A DNA stretch of 64,000 bases from UBA6382 sp963617965 (GCA_963617965.1 CAVEQO010000007.1:3739-67738), one strand, 5' to 3'. Counted from the first letter of the stretch, positions 51,378 to 59,531 are shown. Notes: generated by a model from the letters alone, not told the origin. Numbers and translations: made by a program.

Positions 51378-52766
51378 TTATTTCACCACTCCCTTTTCAA
51401 GATATTCCGCCAGATTGGTACGCACCTTGGCCGCCGCACCCTCTGCGGCCACCTTCGCCATGTCGGCATCCACCATGATGCCCACGAGTTCCTCGAAACT
51501 CGTTTTGCCGGGATTCCATCCCAGCTTGGCTTTCGCCTTGGTGGGGTCGCCCCACAGGTTCACCACATCGGTAGGCCTGTAGAAATCCTTGCTTACGGCG
51601 ACGAGCGTCTTACCGACCAGATTGTCGGGGCCGCTGACGCACACGCCCCTCTCGTCAAGCCCTTCGCCGTGGAATTCCAGTTCCACGCCGGCATGCCTGA
51701 ACGCATAATAGCAGAACTCCCTCACGCTGTGCTGCACGCCGGTGGCTATCACGAAGTCCTCGGGTGTCTTGTGCTGAAGAATCAGCCACATGCACTCCAC
51801 ATAGTCCTTTGCGTAACCCCAGTCCCTCAGCGACGACAGGTTGCCCAGATACAGGATGTCCTGCAGCCCCTGCACTATGCGGGCCGCCGCCAGAGTTATC
51901 TTGCGTGTCACGAAAGTCTCTCCCCTACGCTCCGACTCATGGTTGAACAGGATGCCCGAGCAGCAGAACATGCCGTAGGCCTCGCGGTATTCCTTCACTA
52001 TCCAGAAGCCGTACAATTTCGCCACCGCATAAGGCGAGTAAGGGTGGAACAGCGTGTTTTCGTTCTGCGGCACCTGTTCCACTTTTCCGTAGAGTTCGGA
52101 GGTGCTCGCCTGATACACCTTGCACGTGTTCTCCAGATGGCAGGCCCTGACAGCCTCCAGAATACGCAGCACCCCGACAGCGTCGACATTGGCCGTATAT
52201 TCCGGCGAGTCAAAGCTGACCTGCACATGACTCTGTGCCGCAAGGTTGTATATCTCGTCGGGGCGCACCGTGTCCACCACTTTCACGATAGACATGGAGT
52301 CGCCCATATCGGCATAGTGCAGATGGAAATTCTTCGCCCCCTCAAGATGGGCTATGCGCTCGCGGTAGTCCACGCTGGAACGCCTGATTATGCCATGCAC
52401 GTCATAGCCCTTGCCGAGCAGGAATTCCGCAAGGTAGGAACCGTCCTGGCCCGTCACGCCAGTGATGAGCGCAGTCTTCAGTTCCTTGACATTGACCAGA
52501 GTCTTGCCGTCCGGACGGAGTCGCGGAGTCCTGCGGGCACCGAGCGAGGTCAGACTCCGGGTTATGTCGACATCCAGAGCTTTGTTGAGCAAGGCGATGG
52601 ACTCCTTGCTGAAGCCGTTGTGTCCCGTGAGCCAGCGGCTGATTGACGTCTCGCTCTTGTTCACCATTCTGGCCAAGTCCCTCTGGGAAAGCCTGCGGCT
52701 GTTCAGAATTCTGTTAAGATTTGACGCAACAAACGTGTTAAGCCTGTTTTTTTCTTCACGTTTCAT
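51378..52766 (-). CDS. gmd: XRE helix-turn-helix fused to GDP-mannose 4,6-dehydratase
   Basis: This 462-residue protein combines two families in one frame. Residues ~10-68 are an XRE/Cro-type helix-turn-helix (RILNSRRLSQRDLARMVNK, then SETSISRWLTGHNGFSKES and IALLNKALDVDI). A ~28-residue linker follows. From K97 on it is a complete GDP-mannose dehydratase: cofactor loop ITGVTGQDGSYL (G103, G106, G109), QASTSELYG (T222, E224), the dyad Y246/K250 in SPYAVAKLYG, NHESERRGETFVTRKIT and LRDWGYAKDYVECMW. The enzyme makes GDP-4-keto-6-deoxymannose, the substrate of fcl two genes downstream. No stop, ATG or GTG separates the parts near residue 97, so the fusion looks real. The only start with a promoter is 52766. 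The promoter contains an inverted repeat, see 52800-52816. Confidence 0.93.
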   Translation of the reverse strand: MKREEKNRLNTFVASNLNRILNSRRLSQRDLARMVNKSETSISRWLTGHNGFSKESIALLNKALDVDITRSLTSLGARRTPRLRPDGKTLVNVKELKTALITGVTGQDGSYLAEFLLGKGYDVHGIIRRSSVDYRERIAHLEGAKNFHLHYADMGDSMSIVKVVDTVRPDEIYNLAAQSHVQVSFDSPEYTANVDAVGVLRILEAVRACHLENTCKVYQASTSELYGKVEQVPQNENTLFHPYSPYAVAKLYGFWIVKEYREAYGMFCCSGILFNHESERRGETFVTRKITLAAARIVQGLQDILYLGNLSSLRDWGYAKDYVECMWLILQHKTPEDFVIATGVQHSVREFCYYAFRHAGVELEFHGEGLDERGVCVSGPDNLVGKTLVAVSKDFYRPTDVVNLWGDPTKAKAKLGWNPGKTSFEELVGIMVDADMAKVAAEGAAAKVRTNLAEYLEKGVVK

Positions 52767-52791
52767 AGATAATTCATTTGCTGTTTGACCA

Positions 52792-52822
52792 CAAAATTAC
52801 ACAATCGCTTGTTGTGCATCAA
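52792..52822 (-). promoter_or_regulatory. gmd promoter
   Basis: On the minus strand TTG (52822-52820), 20 bases, then TAATTTTG (52799-52792). A perfect consensus; predicted leader about 20 nt. Confidence 0.82.
52800..52816. promoter_or_regulatory. Inverted repeat inside the gmd promoter spacer (candidate operator)
   Basis: CACAA (52800-52804), 7 bases, TTGTG (52812-52816). It fills the gap between the -33 and -7 elements. Size and symmetry suit a dimeric XRE regulator. That the Gmd fusion protein itself binds it is inference. Confidence 0.55.
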
Positions 52823-52831
52823 CATTCTATA

Positions 52832-52844
52832 GTAAATATTTTAC
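52832..52844. promoter_or_regulatory. Palindrome upstream of the gmd -33 element
   Basis: GTAAA-TAT-TTTAC, a perfect 5-bp inverted repeat with a 3-base centre, 10 bases upstream of the -33 TTG. It could be a second operator or an activator site. Confidence 0.4.
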
Positions 52845-53022
52845 AACAACTTTATCTTTTTTACAAACTATACACATATCACGCCAAAATCAAGTAAAGT
52901 TTAACCCGAAACAACTGCGCCGGCCACAAAAGCCCGTTTTCGTGTTGTGCGACCGCCCCTCCGGGTCTGTATGCGGCCGACAAAGCCACAAGCCGGCCGT
53001 CACTGCGCCGGAAACTGTTAAT

Positions 53023-53062
53023 ATAACTAAAATAAGCAAACCACATAACTAAAATAACTAAA
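53023..53062. repeat. ATAACTAAAATAA direct repeats upstream of the tolC promoter
   Basis: ATAACTAAAATAA occurs at 53023-53035 and 53045-53057 (22-bp period). A partial third copy, ATAACTAAA, overlaps at 53054-53062. They end 5 bases before the -33 TTG, a position typical for activator binding. Confidence 0.55.
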
Positions 53063-53066
53063 CCGC

Positions 53067-53099
53067 TTGGGAACACACGCCGGACAATGCCTAACTTTG
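53067..53099 (+). promoter_or_regulatory. tolC operon promoter
   Basis: TTG (53067-53069), 22 bases, TAACTTTG (53092-53099). The -7 element is perfect; the spacing is at the upper edge. The ATG lies 31 bases downstream. Confidence 0.65.
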
Positions 53100-53130
53100 C
53101 GCCGCAAAACAAAAGACACACCCAACACAC

Positions 53131-54474
53131 ATGACAAGAAACACAGCAGGGGCTTTATGCCTTCTCCTATGCACATTACCGTTGCACGGGCAGCAGCGCA
53201 AATGGACTTTGGACGACTGCATGAACTATGCGACTGAGCACAGCGTGGAGATACTCAAGTCAAGAGCGCAGACCGACATCGCCGCAGAGAACGTCAAGCA
53301 GCAGAAAGCGAACTGGTTTCCGACCCTCTCGGCCAACACCAGCCAGTCGGTGACTTACCGCCCCTTCCAGGAGGGGGCCACAGGCTTTGTCAACGGCAAC
53401 GCCATGAGCAGCAGTTCGAAGAAGACATCCTACAACGGGAGCTACGGCATAAACGCGTCATGGACCGTATACAACGGCAACCAGACAGCCAACAACATCA
53501 GGACAGCCCGGCTGCAGCACGAGGAAGCGGAACTGAAGACCGCCACGGACATCAATTCCATAAAAGAGCAGATCGTGCAGCTGTACGTGAATATAATGTA
53601 CACGAAAGAGGCCCTTGCCGTGAACAGGGAGCTGCTTGCGCAGGACAGCGTCCTCTACAGGAGAGGCGAGGAACTGCTCGCGCAGGGGCAGATTGCCAGA
53701 TACGAGCTGCTGGAACTCCAGGCCACGGTGGCAAACGGCAAATATGACATCGTGAATACCACCACGCAGATAGACCAGTACCTCCTGCAGCTGAAAAAGC
53801 TGCTGTCGCTGCCCTCGGAAGAAGACTTCGACATTGCCGACATCACCGTAGGCGACACCCAGACCCTGACGGCCATACCGGAAACACAGTCCGTCTACAG
53901 GGACGCCCTCGCCCAACGCCCGGAAATCAGGACGGCAGACCTGAGCATACAGGAAGCCGACCTGAACTACAAGATAGCGAGAGCCGGATTCCTGCCCACT
54001 GTGTCGCTGTCGGCGGGATTCGGCGACAACCATTCGAGCGGCAGCGAAAAAGACTGGTTCGAACAGATGAAGCGCAACCTTGACGGTTCGGTAGGGCTGA
54101 CCGTCAGCGTGCCGATCTTCGACGGGAGGAAGAACAAGACCAACACTCGCAAGGCGAAGATAGAACAGACCATAGCAAGGCTCGACAAGGAAGACGCGTC
54201 GAGGGATTTGTACTACACCATCGCGAACTACAGGCTCAACGCCTACAACAACCAGCAAAAATACATTGCCGGAACTGAGAAGCTCAACTACAACCAGGAG
54301 AACTACAACGCCATCTACACAAAAGCCCAGATAGGAACCATGAACATAGTGGAGACGCTCAACGCGCGCACCTCGCTGCTCAACGCAAAGCAGGACGTGC
54401 TGCAGAGCAAGTATCTCACGGCATACAACAGAAGCATGCTCGACTTCTACGCCCACAACCAACTTGACTTATAA
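53131..54474 (+). CDS. TolC-family outer membrane efflux protein
   Basis: This 447-residue protein has a signal peptide (MTRNTAGALCLLLCTLPLHGQ). The TolC/OEP fold appears as two repeats of long helices and short strands; WTLDDCMNYATEHSVEILKSRAQTDIAAENVKQQKANWFPTLSA is the typical start, and DLNYKIARAGFLPTVSLSAGFG opens the second half. It forms the outer-membrane tunnel of a tripartite pump. It heads a four-gene operon with a MacA-type adaptor and the two MacB parts, so it probably exports a drug, peptide or envelope compound in an ATP-driven system. Confidence 0.93.
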   Translation: MTRNTAGALCLLLCTLPLHGQQRKWTLDDCMNYATEHSVEILKSRAQTDIAAENVKQQKANWFPTLSANTSQSVTYRPFQEGATGFVNGNAMSSSSKKTSYNGSYGINASWTVYNGNQTANNIRTARLQHEEAELKTATDINSIKEQIVQLYVNIMYTKEALAVNRELLAQDSVLYRRGEELLAQGQIARYELLELQATVANGKYDIVNTTTQIDQYLLQLKKLLSLPSEEDFDIADITVGDTQTLTAIPETQSVYRDALAQRPEIRTADLSIQEADLNYKIARAGFLPTVSLSAGFGDNHSSGSEKDWFEQMKRNLDGSVGLTVSVPIFDGRKNKTNTRKAKIEQTIARLDKEDASRDLYYTIANYRLNAYNNQQKYIAGTEKLNYNQENYNAIYTKAQIGTMNIVETLNARTSLLNAKQDVLQSKYLTAYNRSMLDFYAHNQLDL

Positions 54475-54490
54475 AAACACCATACCGTAT

Positions 54491-55708
54491 ATGAAACTGA
54501 ACAAGAAACAGAAAGCCGTCTGCACCGTCGTTGCCGTTGTGGCAATCGCCCTGATATGCAAGTTTGCATTTGGCGGAAAGGAAGAACTGAAAGTATCCTA
54601 CAATTTCGCCAAGGCCGAGATAACGGACATCAGCACCTCCGTCACTGCCACAGGCACCATAGAGCCGGTGACCAAGGTCGAGGTGGGTACGCAGGTAAGC
54701 GGCATTGTCAGCAAACTCTACGTGGACTACAACAGCGTGGTAAAAGCCGGGCAGGTAATCGCCGAACTCGACAAGTCGAACCTGACCAGCGAGCTGAACA
54801 GCGCGAAAGCCAACCTGGCCGCATCGAAAGCCAATCTCGGCAGTCTGGAGTCGGAACTGAGTTACCAGAAGGAAAACTACGCCCGCCAGAAGAGCCTCCA
54901 CGACAAGGGGCTAATAAGCGACGACGCCTACGACCAGGCCTTCAAGAGCTACACGCAGGCCGTGCAGAGCGTCAGCCAGCAGAAGCAGCAGATAGTGACC
55001 CAGAGCGAGAATGTCAAGAAAGCGACGACCAATCTCGGCTACGCCACCATCACGAGCCCCATCGACGGCGTTGTGCTGAGCAAGGAAGTGGAAGAGGGCC
55101 AGACCGTGGCATCCTCGTTCAATACCCCCACCCTCTTCACCATAGCCAAGGATCTCACCGACATGCGCGTGATAGCCGACGTTGACGAGGCCGACATAGG
55201 CAATGTAAAGGTGGGGCAGCGCGTGAAGTTCACCGTTGACGCCTTTCCCGACGACACATTCGAGGGCAGCGTGACCCAAGTGCGCCAGGAAGCGACCACC
55301 GAAAGCAACGTGGTCACCTACGAAGTAGTGATCTCCGCCCCCAACGACGACCTCAAACTGAAGCCCGGGCTCACGGCCAACGTGACAATCTACACATCGG
55401 AGAAGCAGCACGTGTGCGCCGTGCCGTCAAAAGCCATCAAGTTCACCCCCAACGAGGCGATGCTTGCCCCCGACGAGACCGTCAGCGACGTAAAGGCCGC
55501 CAACAAGGTGTGGACAAAGCAAGGCAACGTGTTCAAGGCCATAGCCGTGACACCGGGACTGACCAACGGCACGATGACCGAAATAGTATCGGGACTGAAG
55601 CCGGGACAGGAAGTGATAACGGAGTTCGTCATGGACGACAGTGCCGCGCAGGGCAACCAGAGCAACAACCCGTTCATGCCGTCGCCGCCAAACAAGAAGA
55701 AAAAATAA
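54491..55708 (+). CDS. macA: MacA-type periplasmic adaptor (membrane fusion protein)
   Basis: The protein has 405 residues from ATG 54491 (MKLNKKQKAVCTVVAVVAIALICKFAFG, a membrane anchor). A barrel-sandwich hybrid follows (GTIEPVTKVEVGTQVSGIVSKLYVDYNSVVKAGQVIAELD). Next come a coiled-coil hairpin (~95-175), the second lipoyl half (YATITSPIDGVVLSKEVEEGQTVASSF) and beta-barrel and membrane-proximal domains. The tail is short and ends in KKKK. Adaptors of this type bridge TolC and MacB. An in-frame start at 54464 would overlap the tolC stop region and is less likely. The gap to tolC is 16 bases. Confidence 0.92.
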   Translation: MKLNKKQKAVCTVVAVVAIALICKFAFGGKEELKVSYNFAKAEITDISTSVTATGTIEPVTKVEVGTQVSGIVSKLYVDYNSVVKAGQVIAELDKSNLTSELNSAKANLAASKANLGSLESELSYQKENYARQKSLHDKGLISDDAYDQAFKSYTQAVQSVSQQKQQIVTQSENVKKATTNLGYATITSPIDGVVLSKEVEEGQTVASSFNTPTLFTIAKDLTDMRVIADVDEADIGNVKVGQRVKFTVDAFPDDTFEGSVTQVRQEATTESNVVTYEVVISAPNDDLKLKPGLTANVTIYTSEKQHVCAVPSKAIKFTPNEAMLAPDETVSDVKAANKVWTKQGNVFKAIAVTPGLTNGTMTEIVSGLKPGQEVITEFVMDDSAAQGNQSNNPFMPSPPNKKKK

Positions 55709-55710
55709 GG

Positions 55711-55767
55711 GTTAAGTGTTAAGTATTAAGTGTTAGTGATTAGTGATCAAGTATTAGGGGTTAGGTG
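55711..55767. repeat. Degenerate short tandem repeats between macA and the ATPase gene
   Basis: Near-copies of TTAAGTG, TTAAGTA, TTAGTGA and TTAGGGG run head to tail for ~57 bases inside the operon. The AT-rich block contrasts with the GC-rich flanks. Confidence 0.6.
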
Positions 55768-55780
55768 CAGACACGAGAAG

Positions 55781-56533
55781 ATGAACGATAGAAAAGTTGT
55801 TATAGAGCTGGACAACGTCAGGCGCAATTTCAAGGTCGGTGACGAGGTGGTACACGCCCTGCGCGGGATTTCCTTCAAGATCCACGAGGGAGAGTTCGTG
55901 ACCATCATGGGCACTTCGGGCTCCGGCAAGTCAACGCTCCTCAACCAGCTGGGGTGTCTCGACACCCCAACAGAGGGCGAGTATTACCTTGACGGGATAG
56001 CCGTCAGGACGATGAAACGCAACGAGCGCGCCATTTTGCGCAACCGCAAGATAGGCTTCGTGTTCCAGAACTACAACCTCCTGCCGAAGACCACCGCCGT
56101 GGAGAACGTGGAGCTGCCGCTGATGTACAACACGGCCTACAGCGCGCGCCAGCGGCGCGAGGCCGCTGTGGAGGCCCTCAAGGCCGTAGGGCTGGCCGAG
56201 CGGCTCAACCACAAGAGCAACCAGATGAGCGGCGGACAGATGCAGCGCGTGGCCATCGCGCGCGCCCTTGTCAACAACCCCGCCGTGATACTTGCCGACG
56301 AGGCGACGGGCAACCTTGACACCCGCACCTCGTTCGAGATGCTGGTGCTCTTCCAGAAGCTCCATGCGGAGGGCAGGACAATCATCTTCGTGACCCACAA
56401 TCCCGAGATAGCCCTCTACTCCAGCCGCAACATCATGCTCCGCGACGGCAAGATAAGGGAAGATACCGTAAACGCCAACATCAAATCGGCAGCCGAGGCC
56501 CTCGCCGCCCTTCCGGTAAACCAAGACGACTAA
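55781..56533 (+). CDS. ABC transporter ATP-binding protein (MacB ATPase type)
   Basis: The protein has 250 residues from the ATG at 55781. Walker A is GTSGSGKSTLL, the Q-loop is FVFQNYNLLPK, the signature is MSGGQMQRVAIARAL, Walker B with the catalytic Glu is VILADEATGNLD, and the H-loop is IFVTHN. It matches the LolD/MacB group, which works with FtsX-like permeases. The permease ORF starts directly after its stop codon, so the two form the split MacB. An upstream in-frame codon at 55730 lies inside the short repeats and is rejected. Confidence 0.93.
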   Translation: MNDRKVVIELDNVRRNFKVGDEVVHALRGISFKIHEGEFVTIMGTSGSGKSTLLNQLGCLDTPTEGEYYLDGIAVRTMKRNERAILRNRKIGFVFQNYNLLPKTTAVENVELPLMYNTAYSARQRREAAVEALKAVGLAERLNHKSNQMSGGQMQRVAIARALVNNPAVILADEATGNLDTRTSFEMLVLFQKLHAEGRTIIFVTHNPEIALYSSRNIMLRDGKIREDTVNANIKSAAEALAALPVNQDD

Positions 56534-57751
56534 ATGAACTACACCAATCTTTTCAAGGTTGCCCTCAAGGCAATATCCAACAACAAGTTCCGCTCCTTTC
56601 TGTCGATGCTCGGCATCATCATCGGAGTGGCAGCCGTCATCATCATGATGGCCATCGGACAGGGGTCGAAGCAGAGCATCCGCGAAAACATATCGCAGAT
56701 GGGCACCAACCTGATAATGATACGCCCCGGCGCAGACATGCGCGGCGGCGTGCGCCAGGACCCCTCCGCCATGCAGACCCTCAAGCAGGAAGACTACGAC
56801 GCCATTCTCCAGGACAAGAAATACATCACCTACGTAAGCCCGGAGGTCACGGCTTCGGGGCAGGTCATCTACGGTGCCAACAACACCTCGACGTCACTGT
56901 ACGGCGAGAACGCCGACTACCTCGACATCAAACAGTGGGTGGTCGAAAGCGGTGACTGCTTCACCGAAGAGGACATACGCAAGAGTGCGAAAGTATGCCT
57001 GGTGGGCAAGACCATCGTGGACGAGCTGTTTCCAAACGGGGGCGACCCGGTGGGCAAGACCATACGGTTCAAGTCCATTCCCTTCAGGATTGTCGGCGTG
57101 CTGAAGTCAAAGGGCTACAATTCGTGGGGCATGGATCAGGACAATGTCATGATTGCCCCCTACACCACGGTGATGAAACGGATACTGGCCCAGACATTTT
57201 TCTCGTCCATCAACTGTTCGGCACTGACAGAGGAAATGACCGACCAGGCCATTGACGAGCTGACAAGCATCCTGCGCACGCGCCACAAGCTGAAGGCGGC
57301 CGACGACGATGACTTCACCATACGCTCCCAGCAGGAGATGATGGACACCATGTCAAGCACCATGGACTCCATAACGATTATCCTTGTGGTGGCTGCGGCG
57401 TTCTCGCTGATTGTGGCCGGCATAGGCATCATGAACATCATGCTCGTGAGCGTGACGGAGCGCACCAAGGAAATCGGCCTGCGCATGTCAGTCGGGGCCA
57501 GAGGCATCGACATAAGCAGCCAGTTCCTGATAGAGAGCATCATGATAAGCATCACGGGAGGAGTGCTTGGCATCATAGTGGGATGGGCAGGCACGCTGGT
57601 CTGCGCCAGTTTCAACCTGCCCGTGAGCATTCCGGTGTGGAGCATAGTACTGAGCTTTGCCGTATGTACGCTCATAGGAATACTGTTCGGGTTTTTCCCC
57701 GCGCGCAAGGCCGCGTCCATGGACCCCATCGAGGCACTGCGCTACGAATAG
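56534..57751 (+). CDS. macB: MacB-like ABC permease (FtsX/MacB_PCD)
   Basis: This 405-residue protein has the MacB permease layout: helix 1 (FLSMLGIIIGVAAVIIMMAIGQG), a periplasmic MacB_PCD domain (~45-260) and three C-terminal helices (IILVVAAAFSLIVAGIGIMNIMLVSVTERTKEIGLRMSVGA; ITGGVLGIIVGWAGTLV; IVLSFAVCTLIGILFGFFPARKAASMDPIEALRYE). The last motif is the family hallmark. It lacks its own ATPase domain, which the preceding gene supplies; start and stop codons abut. Together with TolC and MacA it makes a full mechanotransmission pump. Confidence 0.95.
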   Translation: MNYTNLFKVALKAISNNKFRSFLSMLGIIIGVAAVIIMMAIGQGSKQSIRENISQMGTNLIMIRPGADMRGGVRQDPSAMQTLKQEDYDAILQDKKYITYVSPEVTASGQVIYGANNTSTSLYGENADYLDIKQWVVESGDCFTEEDIRKSAKVCLVGKTIVDELFPNGGDPVGKTIRFKSIPFRIVGVLKSKGYNSWGMDQDNVMIAPYTTVMKRILAQTFFSSINCSALTEEMTDQAIDELTSILRTRHKLKAADDDDFTIRSQQEMMDTMSSTMDSITIILVVAAAFSLIVAGIGIMNIMLVSVTERTKEIGLRMSVGARGIDISSQFLIESIMISITGGVLGIIVGWAGTLVCASFNLPVSIPVWSIVLSFAVCTLIGILFGFFPARKAASMDPIEALRYE

Positions 57752-57770
57752 CGGCAACAGGCAACAAGGC

Positions 57771-57806
57771 AAATGGCTGACACCTCGTGAGAAGTGTCAG
57801 CCATTT
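57771..57806 (+). terminator. Terminator of the tolC-macAB operon
   Basis: A perfect 13-bp stem (AAATGGCTGACAC 57771-57783 with GTGTCAGCCATTT 57794-57806) and a 10-base loop, 20 bases after the permease stop. The arm ends in ATTT but no long T-run follows. Confidence 0.65.
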
Positions 57807-57856
57807 GGGGCAAGTCAACTCAACTGTGTCAAGATCCTCACCAAGTTCATCTATGG

Positions 57857-58873
57857 TCATGGCTTATGGTAATTGAGTTGCCTTATCTTGTCATTGAGTG
57901 TTTTCATCTTCCCTATCAGTTCCTTGAAAGAGGGCACCAGACCATAAATCATGTGTTCGCCCATAAATTTGTAATCCTCTTGCCACATCTCAACAATCTT
58001 CCCGTCAGGAACGATGCTGAGGGTGGCGGGATATAACTCGTCGTAGTTGAAGCCTTTCAAACCGATGAACCTGCGGCGATGTTCAAGGACTGCCCGATAA
58101 AGTCCTTCATCGTTGATGGCCCGGTCGGCAATCTTGCGTTCGGAGTCCATCATCATCGCCAGATCATAGATGTGGCGCGACATACGTTCGACTCTTACCA
58201 CATCCTTGTGGAACTCTTCATGCAACAGGAATACTTTTTCAAGGAATGTACGTTCGGGAATGACTGCATTCACCTCAAAGGCGGCTTCCGCAAACGGTGC
58301 ATTAGGGAAATGGGAATCAATGGCAGCATTGATGGCTTTCTTCTCTTCTGCGGACTCCATCATCGACCTGCCACTGATTTCTATCTTCACCGTATTCCTA
58401 ATGTAGGGAGAAACATCAAACAGACTTTGGTATGTCACCGTAATCACTTCGGGATCGGTAGTCGTTATGGGAGTGATGACCACTTCTACAGAAAAGGCAT
58501 CTTGGCGAATGTCCAAAGCAAGCAACGCGTCTTTGACATCATGCTGCATCTTCTCCCTTACGAAGGAGCAAGCGGCACGACGAAGTTTGTCGCTGATTTG
58601 TGTTTTCGACAGTTCGCCGCCAAAGCCAAGGAACTCCCTGCTGAGAGCAATGTCTATATCTTCAGAGAATCGGGCAATCAAGTTCCAGCACTTGCTGAGA
58701 CTTGTACCGCCCTTGAAGGCTATATGTGCTGCATAAGGCAACGCGTGCAGTGCTTTCAGCACCTGCGTCACCCACCAGTCTTTTTCGATGCCCGAAGGAG
58801 GAAGCCCTGTCTTCAACGCCACGTTGTTGATGGCTTGCCGCTGACGGTCTGCCGGAATATCTATGAATTTCAT
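57857..58873 (-). CDS. Nucleotidyltransferase toxin, AbiEii/AbiGii family
   Basis: The protein has 338 residues from ATG 58873 (MKFIDIPADRQRQAINNVALKTG). The nucleotidyltransferase signature FKGGTSLSKCWNLIARFSEDIDIAL contains the GG-T-S-L-S loop and the catalytic D-x-D. DUF1814/AbiEii proteins transfer nucleotides to RNA targets and act as toxins of type IV toxin-antitoxin pairs that can stop phage growth. Its start overlaps the stop of the upstream antitoxin by 4 bases (ATGA). The length and helical C-terminus fit the family. Activity against phage is inferred from the family only. Confidence 0.88.
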   Translation of the reverse strand: MKFIDIPADRQRQAINNVALKTGLPPSGIEKDWWVTQVLKALHALPYAAHIAFKGGTSLSKCWNLIARFSEDIDIALSREFLGFGGELSKTQISDKLRRAACSFVREKMQHDVKDALLALDIRQDAFSVEVVITPITTTDPEVITVTYQSLFDVSPYIRNTVKIEISGRSMMESAEEKKAINAAIDSHFPNAPFAEAAFEVNAVIPERTFLEKVFLLHEEFHKDVVRVERMSRHIYDLAMMMDSERKIADRAINDEGLYRAVLEHRRRFIGLKGFNYDELYPATLSIVPDGKIVEMWQEDYKFMGEHMIYGLVPSFKELIGKMKTLNDKIRQLNYHKP

Positions 58874-59487
58874 CGTGTAATCAGGATTTTGCGCACCCAT
58901 GCCGGGGCAAGTTTGATGTCGTGGTTGAACTCGCTGCCGCCCACTCTCCTTGCGTGTTCCAAGAGCATGTTTACTTCTTCCCCTGTCAACTTCTCTTCGC
59001 CTATAGTGCGCATGGCAGTGACCACCAACATCATCAGCTCTGATTTATATGCGAAGTTCTTGCCCGAAGAGGAATGTTTGAAGAGTATGCCATGTCCGTC
59101 GCCTATCTTTATCCGTCGTGGCGCACCGTTGGTCAGAAACACCACATTCATCGGAATCTGGGCGGACAGTCCCAACCGATTCAGAGCGTAGGCCCCTGTA
59201 GGCACAATCTTAGCTTTGTCGCGCCTGGCAATAGCCTGGGCGATGTCTTCTATCGAAGGATAGATAATACCAAGCCCATATTCCTTATCCTCTTTAGGGT
59301 AATAATAGATGCCATTGGCCAGACGTACCAACACTCCGCCGGTGTATAACCTGAAGAATGCAGTCTTTATAGCAGCAGGAGTGCCGCACTCCGCATAGTC
59401 CTGCTGGAAAACTATCGAACCTCGCCCTTTTCCCCTAAGCCTCATTTCTATCTTGTTTTCAATGCTTTGACCTGATGTTTGCGACAT
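58870..59487 (-). CDS. AbiEi-type antitoxin (DUF6088 family)
   Basis: This 205-residue protein starts MSQTSGQSIENKIEMRLRG and carries a winged-helix-like N-terminal region (GSIVFQQDYAECGTPAAIKTAFFRLYTGGVLVRLANGIYYYPK). A domain with VPTGAYALNRLGLSAQIPMNVVFLTNG follows, typical of AbiEi/DUF6088 antitoxins. Such proteins counter the partner toxin and repress their own operon by binding inverted repeats. A consensus promoter with an overlapping 15-bp palindrome lies 45-85 bases upstream, consistent with autoregulation. Confidence 0.85.
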   Translation of the reverse strand: MSQTSGQSIENKIEMRLRGKGRGSIVFQQDYAECGTPAAIKTAFFRLYTGGVLVRLANGIYYYPKEDKEYGLGIIYPSIEDIAQAIARRDKAKIVPTGAYALNRLGLSAQIPMNVVFLTNGAPRRIKIGDGHGILFKHSSSGKNFAYKSELMMLVVTAMRTIGEEKLTGEEVNMLLEHARRVGGSEFNHDIKLAPAWVRKILITR

Positions 59488-59531
59488 GTTATTGAAACCT
59501 TTTTGTTATATTTTTGGTTCTAAAACCTGTG

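Larger units (their letters stand above)
52767..53130. other. Divergent intergenic region between gmd and tolC
   Basis: These 364 bases carry the leftward gmd promoter with two palindromes (52800-52844) and the rightward tolC promoter with ATAACTAAA repeats (53023-53062). The middle (52860-53020) shows no gene, hairpin or other feature I can support. Confidence 0.75.

Noticed and set aside
49988..52646. Long plus-strand open frames (about 500 codons each) opposite fucP and gmd
   Set aside because: They are antisense shadows produced by the codon bias of the real minus-strand genes. The translations are rich in R, H, G and Q with no domain, and no promoter fits them.
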